A stretch of DNA of 64,000 bases from Streptomyces sp. SCL15-4 (GCF_033366695.1 NZ_JAOBTQ010000001.1:3596001-3660000); one strand, 5' to 3'; shown: positions 14,483 to 23,418, counted from the stretch's first letter. The notes: generated by a model from the letters alone, not told the origin. Numbers and translations: made by a program.

Positions 14483-14520
14483 GATGGCTGCTTCTTCCTG
14501 GATACATAGGGGTGGAACAT

Positions 14521-14555
14521 GCGAAAAGGGGCGCCGGTACCACGGCGCCCTTCGC
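14521..14555 (-). terminator. secE-nusG intercistronic hairpin
   Basis: Inverted repeat GCGAA ... GGGCGCCG / CGGCGCCC ... TTCGC with a 6-nt loop lies between the secE stop and the nusG start. It could attenuate or process the message; a complete stop is unlikely if nusG has no promoter of its own. Confidence 0.5.
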
Positions 14556-14562
14556 TTTTGGC

Positions 14563-14847
14563 TCAGCCGAAGACGTACTTGGCCGCGTGGTCGAGCCCAT
14601 AGTCAATCACGGTCACCAAAGCGATCATGATGACGACGAAGAAGATCACCACGGTGGTGTACGACGTCAGCTGGTTGCGCGACGGCCAGACGACCTTGCG
14701 GAGTTCCGCGACGATCTGGCGGTAGAAGGTGGCGAGGCGCTTGAGCGGGCCCTTCTTGGCACGCTTTCCGCCCTTGCGGGCCTTCTTCGACTCCGGCACC
14801 TCGTCCTGGGCGTCAGGCGTGTCGATGGAGCCCACGGCGTCCGTCAT
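14563..14847 (-). CDS. secE: preprotein translocase subunit SecE
   Basis: Membrane subunit of the SecYEG translocon. The ATG at 14847 gives 94 aa. A charged N-terminus precedes an amphipathic segment ([19 protein letters not shown]), which is the SecE signature, and one transmembrane helix at about residues 64-83. It is the first gene of the secE-nusG transcript and lies next to tRNA-Trp, the standard streptomycete arrangement. Confidence 0.96.
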   Translation of the reverse strand: MTDAVGSIDTPDAQDEVPESKKARKGGKRAKKGPLKRLATFYRQIVAELRKVVWPSRNQLTSYTTVVIFFVVIMIALVTVIDYGLDHAAKYVFG

Positions 14848-14953
14848 GATCCTCACCTGATCCCGGGTCGTGGCCGTGCCGCGCCCGGTTTCTGAGCCGC
14901 ACGGCGGTGCATTGCTGTACGTACATGCGCACACATCCTGGCGGTGTGTGTAG

Positions 14954-15026
14954 CAGGGCCGGAGGGACTTGAACCCCCAACCGCCGGTTTTGGAGACCGG
15001 TGCTCTACCAATTGAGCTACGACCCT
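14954..15026 (-). tRNA. tRNA-Trp (CCA)
   Basis: 73-nt cloverleaf with a 7-bp acceptor stem (AGGGTCG with CGGCCCT, one G-U), D-loop AGCTCAATTGGTAGAGCA, anticodon CCA and T-loop GGTTCAAGTCC. The discriminator base is G, as expected for Trp. The 3' CCA is not encoded. Confidence 0.97.
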
Positions 15027-15287
15027 TTGTGTGTCCCCCAACGTACCGCATCCGCCCGGGTGCCCGATGTGCACCGGCTCGGCGACGGCCGTCGAGAGGC
15101 CAACGAGGTGAGAGTGTACGTGTTCCGGGGCCCGGCGTCGAACAGAAAGGGCCCGTCGAAGGCATGGAGACGAAGATCGTCCAGGCCGGAGGCCGGATTC
15201 GGACCCGTGTTCACCCTTTGGCCGGTGGCCGTTCAGTCTGTGAAACCCGTGTGCCGGGGGTATTTCCGGTCTGGAACGATGGGCGGC

Positions 15288-16514
15288 ATGAGCGCTGCAA
15301 CCCCTCCCACCGAGCGCCGGGTCTCCGCCCGAGTCGGCGCGATCTCCGAGTCCGCCACCCTCGCCGTGGACGCCAAGGCCAAGGCCCTGAAGGCCGCCGG
15401 GCGTCCGGTGATCGGCTTCGGCGCCGGTGAGCCCGACTTCCCGACCCCGGACTACATCGTCGAGGCGGCCGTCGAGGCCTGCAAGAACCCCAAGTACCAC
15501 CGCTACACCCCGGCCGGCGGCCTGCCCGAGCTGAAGGCCGCGATCGCCGCCAAGACGCTGCGCGACTCCGGCTGGGAGCCCGACGTCTCGCAGATCCTGG
15601 TCACCAACGGCGGCAAGCAGGCCATCTACGAGGCCTTCGCCGCGATCCTCGACCCGGGCGACGAGGTCATCGTCCCGGCGCCGTACTGGACGACGTACCC
15701 GGAGTCGATCCGTCTGGCCGGCGGTGTCCCGGTGGAGGTCGTCGCGGACGAGACCACCGGTTACCGCGTCTCGGTGGAGCAGCTGGAGGCGGCGCGCACG
15801 GAGCGGACGAAGGTCGTCCTGTTCGTCTCCCCGTCCAACCCGACCGGCGCGGTGTACTCGGAGGCCGAGACCGAGGCGATCGGCCGCTGGGCCGTCGAGC
15901 ACGGCCTCTGGGTGCTCACCGACGAGATCTACGAACACCTCGTCTACGGCGACGCCGCCGCGGTGTCCCTGCCGGCGCTCCTGCCCGAGCTGCGCGACAA
16001 GTGCGTCGTGGTCAACGGCGTGGCGAAGACGTACGCCATGACCGGCTGGCGCGTGGGCTGGGTCATCGGCCCGAAGGACGTCGTCAAGGCCGCGACGAAC
16101 CTCCAGTCGCACGCCACCTCCAACGTCTCCAACGTGGCCCAGGCGGCCGCCCTGGCCGCCGTCTCCGGCGGCCTGGAGGCCGTGGCGAAGATGCGCGAGG
16201 CCTTCGACCGGCGCCGCAAGACCATCGTGCGGATGCTCAACGAGATCGACGGCGTGGTCTGCCCGGAGCCCGAGGGCGCGTTCTACGCCTACCCGTCGGT
16301 CAAGGCGCTGCTCGGCAAGGAGATCCGCGGCAGGCGTCCGCAGGACACCGTCGAGCTGGCCGCGCTGATCCTGGAGGAGGCCGAGGTCGCGGTCGTCCCG
16401 GGCGAGGCGTTCGGCACGCCGGGCTACCTGCGGCTGTCGTACGCGCTCGGCGACGAGGACCTCGCCGAGGGCGTCAGCCGCATCCAGAAGCTGCTGGCGG
16501 AGGCGCGGGACTAG
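15288..16514 (+). CDS. aspC: pyridoxal-phosphate aspartate aminotransferase
   Basis: Class I aminotransferase interconverting aspartate/oxaloacetate and glutamate/2-oxoglutarate in the cytoplasm. The ATG at 15288 gives 408 aa beginning [17 protein letters not shown]. Family motifs include [13 protein letters not shown], the [11 protein letters not shown] loop, the cofactor-binding Lys in [16 protein letters not shown] (about residue 247) and a C-terminal [13 protein letters not shown]. It is monocistronic: a tRNA gene lies upstream on the other strand and a terminator follows. Other class I substrates cannot be excluded. Confidence 0.94.
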   Translation: MSAATPPTERRVSARVGAISESATLAVDAKAKALKAAGRPVIGFGAGEPDFPTPDYIVEAAVEACKNPKYHRYTPAGGLPELKAAIAAKTLRDSGWEPDVSQILVTNGGKQAIYEAFAAILDPGDEVIVPAPYWTTYPESIRLAGGVPVEVVADETTGYRVSVEQLEAARTERTKVVLFVSPSNPTGAVYSEAETEAIGRWAVEHGLWVLTDEIYEHLVYGDAAAVSLPALLPELRDKCVVVNGVAKTYAMTGWRVGWVIGPKDVVKAATNLQSHATSNVSNVAQAAALAAVSGGLEAVAKMREAFDRRRKTIVRMLNEIDGVVCPEPEGAFYAYPSVKALLGKEIRGRRPQDTVELAALILEEAEVAVVPGEAFGTPGYLRLSYALGDEDLAEGVSRIQKLLAEARD

Positions 16515-16538
16515 TTCCCGGCCGCCACGCGCGCGTGC

Positions 16539-16566
16539 GGGCCGTCTCCCTGCGGGGAGGCGGCCC
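16539..16566 (+). terminator. aspC terminator
   Basis: Inverted repeat GGGCCG-CTCCC / GGGAG-CGGCCC with a 4-nt loop and one T/G mismatch, 25 nt after the aspC stop codon. Confidence 0.75.
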
Positions 16567-16641
16567 GTTCGCGTGTACGAGCAAGCGCACCTATGGGGAA
16601 ACGGCTACCGGGAAAGCGGTGATGTACGGCAGGATCTGGGA

Positions 16642-17682
16642 ATGGAGCGTGTACGTGATCTCTCTGAGCTGCCGAAAGCCCATCTGCACCTGCACTTCAC
16701 CGGATCGATGCGACCAGGGACCGTCCTGGAGCTGGCCGACAAGTACGGCGTACGGCTGCCCGACACGCTGAGGGACGCCCTCGTCAGCGGGGAGCCGCCG
16801 CAGCTGCGCGCCACGGACGAGCGGGGCTGGTTCCGTTTCCAGCGGCTGTACGACGCCGCCCGTTCCTGCCTGCGCGCGCCGGAGGACATCCGGCGCCTGG
16901 TGCGCGAGGCCGCGGAGGAGGACCTGAAGGACGGCTCCGGCTGGCTGGAGATCCAGGTGGACCCGACGTCGTACGCGCCCCGGCTCGGCGGCCTGATCCC
17001 GGCGCTGGAGATCATCCTGGACGCGGTCGACACCACGTCCCGGGAGACCGGCCTCGGCATGCGCGTGGTGGTCGCCGCGAACCGGATGAAGCACCCGCTG
17101 GACGCGCGCACGCTGGCCCGGCTGGCGGTGCGCTACGCGGACCGGGGCGTGGTCGGCTTCGGGCTCTCCAACGACGAGCGGCGGGGCATGGCGCGGGACT
17201 TCGACCGGGCCTTCCACATCGCGCGCGAGGGCGGTCTGCTGTCGGTCCCGCACGGCGGGGAGCTGGCCGGCGCGACGTCGGTCCGGGACTGCCTGGACGA
17301 CCTGCACGCCACGCGGCTCGGGCACGGGGTGCGGGCCGCCGAGGACCCGCGGCTGCTGAAGCGGCTGGCCGACCGGGGCGTGACCTGCGAGGTGTGCCCG
17401 GCCTCGAACGTGGCGCTCGGCGTGTACGAGAAGTCGCGGGACGTCCCGTTGCGCACCCTCTTCGAGGCGGGCGTGCCGATGGCGCTCGGCGCGGACGACC
17501 CGCTGCTGTTCGGCTCCCGGCTGGCCGCCCAGTACGAGATCGCGCGGCACGCCCACGGCTTCACGGACGCCGAGCTCGCGGAGCTGGCGCGGCAGTCGGT
17601 GCGCGGCTCGGCCGCGCCGGAGGACGTCAAGGCGCGGCTGCTGGCCCGGGTGGACGAGTGGCTGGCCCGCCCGGCGGCCTGA
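16642..17682 (+). CDS. add: adenosine deaminase
   Basis: Hydrolyses adenosine and deoxyadenosine to inosine and deoxyinosine for purine salvage. The ATG at 16642 gives 346 aa starting MERVRDLSELPKAHLHLHF; an upstream GTG in frame would add 23 residues of unlike composition. Metal and catalytic motifs are present: HLHLHFTGSMRP, the PHGGE catalytic motif, RLGHGVRA, CPASN and GADDPLLFG. The TG change in place of the more usual EG after the HLH motif is a subgroup trait and does not remove a ligand. Confidence 0.92.
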   Translation: MERVRDLSELPKAHLHLHFTGSMRPGTVLELADKYGVRLPDTLRDALVSGEPPQLRATDERGWFRFQRLYDAARSCLRAPEDIRRLVREAAEEDLKDGSGWLEIQVDPTSYAPRLGGLIPALEIILDAVDTTSRETGLGMRVVVAANRMKHPLDARTLARLAVRYADRGVVGFGLSNDERRGMARDFDRAFHIAREGGLLSVPHGGELAGATSVRDCLDDLHATRLGHGVRAAEDPRLLKRLADRGVTCEVCPASNVALGVYEKSRDVPLRTLFEAGVPMALGADDPLLFGSRLAAQYEIARHAHGFTDAELAELARQSVRGSAAPEDVKARLLARVDEWLARPAA

Positions 17683-17683
17683 G

Positions 17684-18304
17684 TCACCCGGCGGGCTCGT
17701 CGGCCCGGATGCCGCCGAGCAGGGTCCGGGCGAGCCGGGCGGCGAACTCGTCGACCGGTGGCCGCCGTCCGGTCTCGGTGGCGTCGTAGGCGAAGGCACG
17801 CTGGGCGCAGGCGCCCAGGAGCAGTGAGGCGGCGGCGTAGGTGTCGGCGTCGGCGCGGACCCGGCCGGCGGCCTGTTCGGCGCGCAGGTAGGCGTCCAGG
17901 CCCTGGATGGGCATGTGCGGGCCGGAGCCGAGGGTGCGCAGCGTGTCGTCGTGGCGCCGTTTGAGCTGTGTCTCGGCGTACAGGGAGGCGGCGATCGGGA
18001 AGCTCTGCTCGTAGAAGAGCGCGGCCTGGCGGGCGATCGCGGTGAGGTTCTCCTCCAGAGTGGCCCGTCCGGGTGCGGCGGCGAGGCTGTCGAGCAGCGG
18101 GGTGAGCCGGGGCAGACGCTCGGTGAGGACCCGTACGAACAGCTCTTCCTTGCTGTCGAAGTACTTGTAGAGGGCTGCTTCGGAGCAGCCGGCCGCGCGG
18201 GCGATCTCCTTGGTGGTGGCGCGGGCGAGCCCGATGGTGAGCATCAGCTCGTGGGCGGCGTCGAGGATGCGCACACGCGCCGGTTTCGTCTCCACGGGCT
18301 CCAT
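17684..18304 (-). CDS. TetR-family transcriptional regulator
   Basis: Predicted 206-aa repressor. The N-terminal helix-turn-helix (about residues 10-57, ending GCSEAALYKYFDSKEELF) is typical TetR; the remaining 150 residues form the ligand and dimer domain. The start ATG at 18304 has AGGAG upstream. It diverges from the NAD(P)-binding-protein gene at 18420, and the gap of 115 nt holds two symmetric sites, so it very likely represses both. The effector is unknown. It converges tail-to-tail with add. Confidence 0.9.
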   Translation of the reverse strand: MEPVETKPARVRILDAAHELMLTIGLARATTKEIARAAGCSEAALYKYFDSKEELFVRVLTERLPRLTPLLDSLAAAPGRATLEENLTAIARQAALFYEQSFPIAASLYAETQLKRRHDDTLRTLGSGPHMPIQGLDAYLRAEQAAGRVRADADTYAAASLLLGACAQRAFAYDATETGRRPPVDEFAARLARTLLGGIRADEPAG

Positions 18305-18328
18305 GGGGCTCCTATCGGCCTTGACGGG

Positions 18329-18382
18329 TGGGTGAGTGCTTACCCACTCTAGGAGGCACATGGGTGAGTGAACACTCACCCA
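18329..18382. promoter_or_regulatory. divergent operator of the TetR/NmrA-like pair
   Basis: Two related palindromes lie in the divergent promoter. The one at 18361-18382 has perfect 10-bp arms (TGGGTGAGTG and CACTCACCCA) around AA. The one at 18329-18346 keeps the outer TGGGT and ACCCA arms and shares the TGGGTGAGTG half-site. The repeated half-site next to a TetR gene points to autoregulation and control of both genes. Confidence 0.8.
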
Positions 18383-18419
18383 CTGCCTGACAGGCAGCCG
18401 GGGAACGAGGAAGGTCACC

Positions 18420-19052
18420 ATGAAGCTCACTGTTTTCGGCGCCACCGGGGGAACGGGCCGGGAGCTGGTCCGCCAGGCCCTGGACGCCGGTCACGAGGTC
18501 ACGGCGGTCGTCCGCGACCCCGCCCGGCTCCGGGTGTCCGGGGACCGTCTGGAGGTCGTCCGCAGCGGCCTGGCCGACCCGGAGGAGCTGCGCGCCGCCG
18601 TCCGCGGCCGGTACGCCGTCCTGTCCGGCCTGGGGCCGCGCGGCCGCAAGGCCGGCGGCGTGACCGCGCGGCTGACCCGGACGATCGTGAGCGCCATGGA
18701 GGCGGAGGGGGTGCGCCGGCTGCTGGTGGTCAGCGCCAGCCCGGTCGGCCCGGCCCCCAAGGGCGACGGCGCCGTGGACCGCGCGGTGCGGAGCGTCATC
18801 TCGGTGATCCTCAAGGACGTCTACGCCGACCTGCGCGAGATGGAGGCCGACCTGGCCCGCAGCGACACCGACTGGACGTGCGTACGGCCGCCGCGGCTCC
18901 AGGACAAGCCGCTCACCGGCCGCTACCGCACGGTCGTCGGCGGCAACCCGGCCCACGGCCGCTTCCTCGCGCGCGCGGACGTCGCGCACGCGATGCTGTC
19001 GATGATCGACGCCAAGGAGACCGTGCGGCAGGGGGTGGGGGTGGCGTACTGA
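18420..19052 (+). CDS. NAD(P)-binding protein, NmrA-like
   Basis: Atypical short-chain-dehydrogenase-like protein of 210 aa. It opens with the dinucleotide-binding loop MKLTVFGATGGTGRELVRQAL and has the RRLLVVSASPVGP strand-loop, but the catalytic YxxxK of classical SDRs is not in place. Such proteins bind NAD(P)H and act as flavin/biliverdin reductase-like enzymes or redox sensors. It is controlled from the shared operator with the divergent TetR gene. Confidence 0.87.
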   Translation: MKLTVFGATGGTGRELVRQALDAGHEVTAVVRDPARLRVSGDRLEVVRSGLADPEELRAAVRGRYAVLSGLGPRGRKAGGVTARLTRTIVSAMEAEGVRRLLVVSASPVGPAPKGDGAVDRAVRSVISVILKDVYADLREMEADLARSDTDWTCVRPPRLQDKPLTGRYRTVVGGNPAHGRFLARADVAHAMLSMIDAKETVRQGVGVAY

Positions 19053-19082
19053 GCCGGGTGCGCCACCGCCGCGGGACGGTCG

Positions 19083-20138
19083 TTACAGGCTCACGCCCAC
19101 GGTCACCGGCTCGTTGACGAGGGTGACGCCGAAGGCCGCGCGGACGCCGGCGACCACCTCGCGGGCCAGGGCGAGCAGGTCCTCCGTGGTGGCCTCGCCC
19201 CGGTTGGTCAGGGCGAGGGTGTGCTTGGTGGAGATGCGGGCGGGACCGGTGCCGTAGCCCTTGGTGAAGCCCGCCTTGTCGATCAGCCAGGCCGCGGACG
19301 TCTTCGTACGGCCCTCCCCCGCCGGGTAGGCGGGCGGTTCGACGCCGTCGCCCAGCCGCTCGCGCACGCGCGCGTGGAAGGCGGCGAACTGCTCGGCGGT
19401 GAGGATCGGGTTGGTGAAGAAGGACCCGGCGGACCAGGTGTCGTGGTCCTCGGGGTCCAGCACCATGCCCTTCCCGGCGCGCAGCTTCAGCACGGTCTCG
19501 CGGGCGTCGGCCAGTGGCACCCGGTCGCCGGTCGCCACGCCGAGCGCGCGGGCGGTCTCGGCGTACTTCAGCGGCGCCGACAGCCCGTCCGCGTCCTCCA
19601 GCGCGAAACGGACCCGGAGCACGACATAGCGGTCGGGGTCGGCCTTGAAGCGGCTGTGGCGGTACGAGAAGGCGCACTCCTCGTTCGTGAGGATGACGGT
19701 CTCGCCGGCCCGGCGGTCGTACGCGACGACCTCGGTGATCGTCGAGGAGACCTCCTGGCCGTAGGCGCCCACGTTCTGGATCGGCGTGGCGCCCGCGGAG
19801 CCGGGGATGCCGGCCAGGCACTCGATCCCGGCGAGCCCGGCCTCCACGGTGCGGGCGACGGCGTCGCTCCACACCTCGCCGGCCGCCAGCTCCAGCGTGC
19901 TGCCGCGCAGTTCGACCCCGCGCGTGGCGATGCGCAGCGCGGTGCCGTCGAAGCCCTTGTCGCCGATGACCAGGTTCGACCCGCCGCCGATGACCAGCAG
20001 CGGCGTGCCGCTGTCGTCGGCCTCACGCACCGCGGCGACGACCTCCGCGTCGGTGCCGGCCGTCACCAGCCGGGTCGCGGGACCGCCCAGCCGGAAGGTG
20101 GTCAGCGGGGCAAGGGGGGCGTCGTGGAGTACCTGCAC
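19083..20138 (-). CDS. murB: UDP-N-acetylmuramate dehydrogenase
   Basis: Reduces UDP-GlcNAc-enolpyruvate to UDP-MurNAc with NADPH and FAD, a committed step of peptidoglycan synthesis. 351 aa, starting MQVLHDAPLAPLTTFRLGG. The FAD site (LLVIGGGSNLVI, residues about 47-58), the GIECLAGIPGSAGATPIQNVGAYGQ region and the substrate-binding YRHSRFK are present, with the catalytic Ser in the SAGSFFTNP motif. It stands alone on the minus strand, away from the dcw cluster. Confidence 0.96.
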   Translation of the reverse strand: MQVLHDAPLAPLTTFRLGGPATRLVTAGTDAEVVAAVREADDSGTPLLVIGGGSNLVIGDKGFDGTALRIATRGVELRGSTLELAAGEVWSDAVARTVEAGLAGIECLAGIPGSAGATPIQNVGAYGQEVSSTITEVVAYDRRAGETVILTNEECAFSYRHSRFKADPDRYVVLRVRFALEDADGLSAPLKYAETARALGVATGDRVPLADARETVLKLRAGKGMVLDPEDHDTWSAGSFFTNPILTAEQFAAFHARVRERLGDGVEPPAYPAGEGRTKTSAAWLIDKAGFTKGYGTGPARISTKHTLALTNRGEATTEDLLALAREVVAGVRAAFGVTLVNEPVTVGVSL

Positions 20139-20218
20139 GGGCCAAGCGTACGAGACGTGGCCGGCGGGGCCGGGCGGGGTTCGGCCGTGACGGTAAGCAA
20201 AGGGCCGAGGAGGGACGC

Positions 20219-20253
20219 GTAAGGGGCGCTCCGCAAGGGAGGACGCCCCTTAC
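20219..20253 (-). terminator. terminator of the hot-dog dehydratase pair
   Basis: Perfect 10-bp arms (GTAAGGGGCG and CGCCCCTTAC) around a 15-nt loop, 17 nt after the stop codon of the gene ending at 20270. Confidence 0.8.
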
Positions 20254-20269
20254 ACCGGCACCCGGGCCG

Positions 20270-20698
20270 TCAGGCCAGTCGCACGACCGCCCGGGACATG
20301 CCCAGCACCTTCTGGCCGCCGCTCATGGCCGTCAGGTCCACCCGCACGGTGTGGTCGTCCAGCTTGGCCGCGACTTTGCCGCTGACCTCGATCAGCGCGC
20401 CCCGGTCGTCGTTCGGGACGACGACCGGCCGGGTGAAGCGGACGCCGTACTCCACGACCGCGCCCGGGTCGCCGGTCCAGTCGGTGACCACGCGGATCGC
20501 CTCGGCCATGGTGAACATGCCGTGCGCGATGACGTCCGGCAGGCCCACCTCCTTGGCGAACTTCTCGTTCCAGTGGATCGGGTTGAAGTCGCCGGAGGCA
20601 CCGGCGTAGCGCACCAGCGTGGCGCGCGTCACGGGAAAGCTCTGCGCCGGCAGCTCGGTGCCGACCTCCACGTCGTCGTACGCGATCTTCGCCGTCAT
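20270..20698 (-). CDS. MaoC-family dehydratase (HadB-like)
   Basis: Hot-dog fold (R)-hydratase/dehydratase of 142 aa. It keeps the hydratase motif with catalytic Asp and His (SGDFNPIHWNEKFA followed by IAHGMFTMA). In mycobacteria the HadAB complex dehydrates beta-hydroxyacyl-ACP in fatty-acid elongation; here it may act on acyl-CoA or acyl-ACP. It lies 7 nt after its partner gene on the same strand, so the two subunits are probably made together as a heterodimer. Confidence 0.9.
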   Translation of the reverse strand: MTAKIAYDDVEVGTELPAQSFPVTRATLVRYAGASGDFNPIHWNEKFAKEVGLPDVIAHGMFTMAEAIRVVTDWTGDPGAVVEYGVRFTRPVVVPNDDRGALIEVSGKVAAKLDDHTVRVDLTAMSGGQKVLGMSRAVVRLA

Positions 20699-20705
20699 CG
20701 GATCC

Positions 20706-21158
20706 TCACGCCTCCTCGGCCGCGCGGGCCACGAGCTTGGTCCAGGCGGTCACGACGAGCTCGCCGGTCTCGTCGTGGACCTCGCCGCGGATGTCCAGGA
20801 TGTCGTTGCCGGCCAGGGACTTGATCGCCTCGATGGTGGAGGTGACCGTGAGCCGGTCGCCGGCGCGGACCGGGCGGGCGTAGGCGAACTTCTGGTCGCC
20901 GTGCACCACGCGGCTGTAGTCCAGGCCGAGCTGCGGGTCCTCGACGACCTGTCCGGCGGCCCGGAAAGTGATGGAGAACACGAAGGTCGGCGGGGCGATC
21001 ACATCGGGGTGACCGAATTCCTTGGCGGCCTCGGGGTCCGTGTACACCGGGTTGGTCTCGCCCACCGCCTCGGCGAACTCGCGGATCTTCTCCCGGCCCA
21101 CCTCATAGGGCGCGGTGGGCGGGTAGGTCCGTCCCACGAAGGACTGGTCGAGCGCCAT
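20706..21158 (-). CDS. MaoC-like N-terminal dehydratase (HadA-like)
   Basis: 150-aa hot-dog protein, MALDQSFVGRTYPPTAPYEV. It has the family segment ETNPVYTDPEAAKEFG and a PDVIAPPTFVFS strand, but lacks the catalytic His of HadB-type subunits, as HadA/HadC do. It probably forms the acyl-chain-binding partner of the next gene. It is first in the two-gene unit, downstream of rpmG on the same strand and beyond its terminator. Confidence 0.9.
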   Translation of the reverse strand: MALDQSFVGRTYPPTAPYEVGREKIREFAEAVGETNPVYTDPEAAKEFGHPDVIAPPTFVFSITFRAAGQVVEDPQLGLDYSRVVHGDQKFAYARPVRAGDRLTVTSTIEAIKSLAGNDILDIRGEVHDETGELVVTAWTKLVARAAEEA

Positions 21159-21270
21159 GGCCCGGCACCTCCTGATCTTTGCTGTGAGGGCCCCAAATTA
21201 GCCGGAAACCGGCCGGGGAATCCCAAGGGGCCGGATGGGGCGCGCGGTGCGGCCGGGCCGGGAAAACGCC

Positions 21271-21304
21271 GTGAGGCCGCCCCCTCGGAAGGGGACGGCC
21301 TCAC
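21271..21304 (-). terminator. rpmG terminator
   Basis: Inverted repeat GTGAGGCCG-CCCCT / AGGGG-CGGCCTCAC with a 4-nt loop and one mismatch, starting 13 nt after the rpmG stop. Confidence 0.85.
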
Positions 21305-21317
21305 GAACGAGCCTGAT

Positions 21318-21482
21318 TTATCGCGTTTCGCGGTGCGCGGTGTGCGCATTGCAACGCGGGCAGTGCTTCTTCATCTCCAGACGATCCGGGTTGTTACGCC
21401 GGTTCTTCTTGGTGATGTAGTTCCGCTCCTTGCACTCCACGCAGGCCAGCGTGATCTTCGGGCGGACGTCGGTGGCAGCCAC
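21318..21482 (-). CDS. rpmG: 50S ribosomal protein L33
   Basis: 54-aa ribosomal protein of the zinc-binding (C+) type: the CVEC and CPRC pairs form a zinc ribbon. Streptomycetes also keep a zinc-free copy under Zur control, so this is the form used when zinc is plentiful. The GTG start at 21482 has an AGGAG ribosome binding site 5 nt upstream. It lies between the tRNA-Met gene and the dehydratase pair. Confidence 0.96.
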   Translation of the reverse strand: MAATDVRPKITLACVECKERNYITKKNRRNNPDRLEMKKHCPRCNAHTAHRETR

Positions 21483-21572
21483 GTGAGTGCTCCTAAGACG
21501 AACGGATGGACTGGTTCAACGCAAGAAAGAGTAGCCGATCGAAGGACCGACCCCACAATCGGCTACTGTCAG

Positions 21573-21645
21573 TAGCGGTGACCGGACTTGAACCGGTGAC
21601 ACAGCGATTATGAGCCGCTTGCTCTACCGACTGAGCTACACCGCT
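21573..21645 (-). tRNA. tRNA-Met (CAT, elongator type)
   Basis: 73-nt cloverleaf with acceptor AGCGGTG/CACCGCT, D-arm AGCTCAGTCGGTAGAGCA, anticodon CAT and T-loop GGTTCAAGTCC; discriminator A. The first acceptor pair is A-U, whereas initiator tRNAs have a mismatch there and three G-C pairs closing the anticodon stem, so this is an elongator. The CCA is not encoded. Confidence 0.95.
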
Positions 21646-21691
21646 TTGATGAGATCAGCCCCCGCCTTGCGGCGGGAACCTCTCACACCAG

Positions 21692-21764
21692 AGCCCCAAA
21701 ACGGAATCGAACCGTTGACCTTCTCCTTACCATGGAGACGCTCTGCCGACTGAGCTATTGGGGC
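21692..21764 (-). tRNA. tRNA-Thr (GGT)
   Basis: 73-nt cloverleaf with acceptor GCCCCAA/TTGGGGC, D-arm AGCTCAGTCGGCAGAGCG, anticodon GGT in loop ATGGTAA and T-loop GGTTCGATTCC. It lies 46 nt from tRNA-Met in the same orientation and probably in the same transcript. Confidence 0.96.
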
Positions 21765-22015
21765 GAGCGATGAAGACATTACACGGTCCGCAGCCGTTCA
21801 CCCAAATCCGTATCCCGCCGCCCGCCGCAGCCTTGCTCACGGCCCGCTCGGCGGCCTCCCGAGCCCCGGGCCACGCCGGTACGACTATTGCGCTCCTACG
21901 GGATCCGCGCGCCCGGCGACCCTAGGCTCGACCCGCCCTGCGCGATCTTGGGGCGACCACGCGCCCCGCACCCGTCACGCCGGCCCGCCCGAGCCCTGCC
22001 CGACCCTGGAGCGCG

Positions 22016-23281
22016 ATGCCCGACAGCCAGCCGCAACCGCAACCGCCGCCGGACCCGCCGGGTTCCTCCGGGTCGTCGGGACCGGCCGCCCTCCTGCTGT
22101 GCGGGGCCCGGCTCACCGACGGCCGGGCCGTGGACGTGCGGCTGGGCGGGGGCCGCATCGAGGCGGTGGGCACGGCCGGCAGTCTCACGCCGGGTCCGGC
22201 CCGCGCGGGCGTCACCCGGGTGGACCTGAGCGGCTATCTGCTGCTGCCGGCCCCGACCGAACCGCACGTCCACGGGGACACCGCGCTCTCCGCCGAACAT
22301 CCCGGGCCGGTGTCGTACGCCCCGGAGGACGTCCAGCGCCGGGCGACGGAGGCGGCCCTGCTGCACCTCGGGCTCGGCGCGACGGCGGTGCGCGCGCATG
22401 TGCGCGTGGGCGACGTCCGGGGGCTCGGCGCGCTCGGCGCGGTGCTGCGGGCCCGGCGGTCGCTGCGCGGGCTGGCGGAGCTGACGACGGTGGCGATGCC
22501 GCGGCTGCTGACCGGGGCGGCCGGGGCCGACGGGCTGGCCGTACTGCGGGACGCGGTGAAGATGGGCGCCTCCGTGGTGGGCGGCTGCCCGGACCTGGAC
22601 CCGGACCCCATCGGCTACGTCGAGGCCGTCCTGGAGGTGGCCTCCGAGCACGGCTGCCCGGTGGACCTGCACACCGACGCCGCCGACCCGGCCCGGCTCT
22701 CCCGGCTCGCGGCCATGGCCGGCGGCCTGCGCCCCGGCGTGACGATCGGGCCGTGCGCCGGTCTCGCGCGCCTGCCCGCCCGGCTCGCCTCGCGCACCGC
22801 GGACCAACTCGCGGCGGCCGGCGTGACGGTGGTGTGCCTGCCCCAGGGCGGCTGCGGCGGCGCCGACCGGCGGGGCACGGCGCCGGTGCGGCTGCTGCGC
22901 GCGGCCGGGGTACGGGTGGCGGCCGGGAGCGGCGCCCTGCGCGACGTCTCCAACCCCGTCGGCCGCGGCGACCCGTTGGAGGCGGCCTACCTCCTCGCCT
23001 CCGTCCACGGCCTGCGTCCGGAGGATGCCTACGACGCGGTGTCCGCCTCGGCGCGGGCGGCGCTGGGGCTGCCGGAGGTGCGGGTGGAGGCGGGCTTCCC
23101 GGCCGAGCTGCTGGCCGTACGCGGCGACCGTCTGGCCGGCGCGCTGTCCCTGGCCTACAGCAGGATCGTGGTGCACCGGGGCCGGGTGGTGGCCCGCACG
23201 AGCGCGGTACGCGAGTACTGCCACTCGGCGGCTACGGCGGAACTCGGGCTGCCGCGGCAGGGGCGCGGGGAGTTGTCGTGA
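22016..23281 (+). CDS. amidohydrolase-like (cytosine deaminase-like) protein, probably degenerate
   Basis: 421 aa with a Pro-rich N-terminus, then a TIM-barrel amidohydrolase pattern closest to cytosine deaminase. The first metal motif survives (EPHVHGD), as does the C-terminal SNPVGRGDPLEAAYLL block. Aligned by eye with E. coli CodA, the HxDE motif with the catalytic Glu reads DLHTDAADP, the SHTT-type His is absent at TIGPCAGLA, and the GHDD metal/catalytic Asp reads GSGALRD. Catalysis therefore looks lost or changed. Start ATG 22016; no operon partner. Confidence 0.75.
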   Translation: MPDSQPQPQPPPDPPGSSGSSGPAALLLCGARLTDGRAVDVRLGGGRIEAVGTAGSLTPGPARAGVTRVDLSGYLLLPAPTEPHVHGDTALSAEHPGPVSYAPEDVQRRATEAALLHLGLGATAVRAHVRVGDVRGLGALGAVLRARRSLRGLAELTTVAMPRLLTGAAGADGLAVLRDAVKMGASVVGGCPDLDPDPIGYVEAVLEVASEHGCPVDLHTDAADPARLSRLAAMAGGLRPGVTIGPCAGLARLPARLASRTADQLAAAGVTVVCLPQGGCGGADRRGTAPVRLLRAAGVRVAAGSGALRDVSNPVGRGDPLEAAYLLASVHGLRPEDAYDAVSASARAALGLPEVRVEAGFPAELLAVRGDRLAGALSLAYSRIVVHRGRVVARTSAVREYCHSAATAELGLPRQGRGELS

Positions 23282-23418
23282 GCCGGGCGGGTGCGCCGGC
23301 GCGTGACCGCGCTCGTCGGCGGGGCTCGCAGGCGCGGCGCGCGGCTCGTGGCGCGGGATCGTGGCGCGCCGGTTAACTCGTGCGGCGGATGCGGCCCTTC
23401 GGGCGTACGGTCGGAATC

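Noticed and set aside
21573..21764. tRNA cluster as an integration hot spot for a mobile element
   Set aside because: The tRNA genes are intact, I see no integrase gene or duplicated 3' end nearby, and the flanking genes keep the conserved order.
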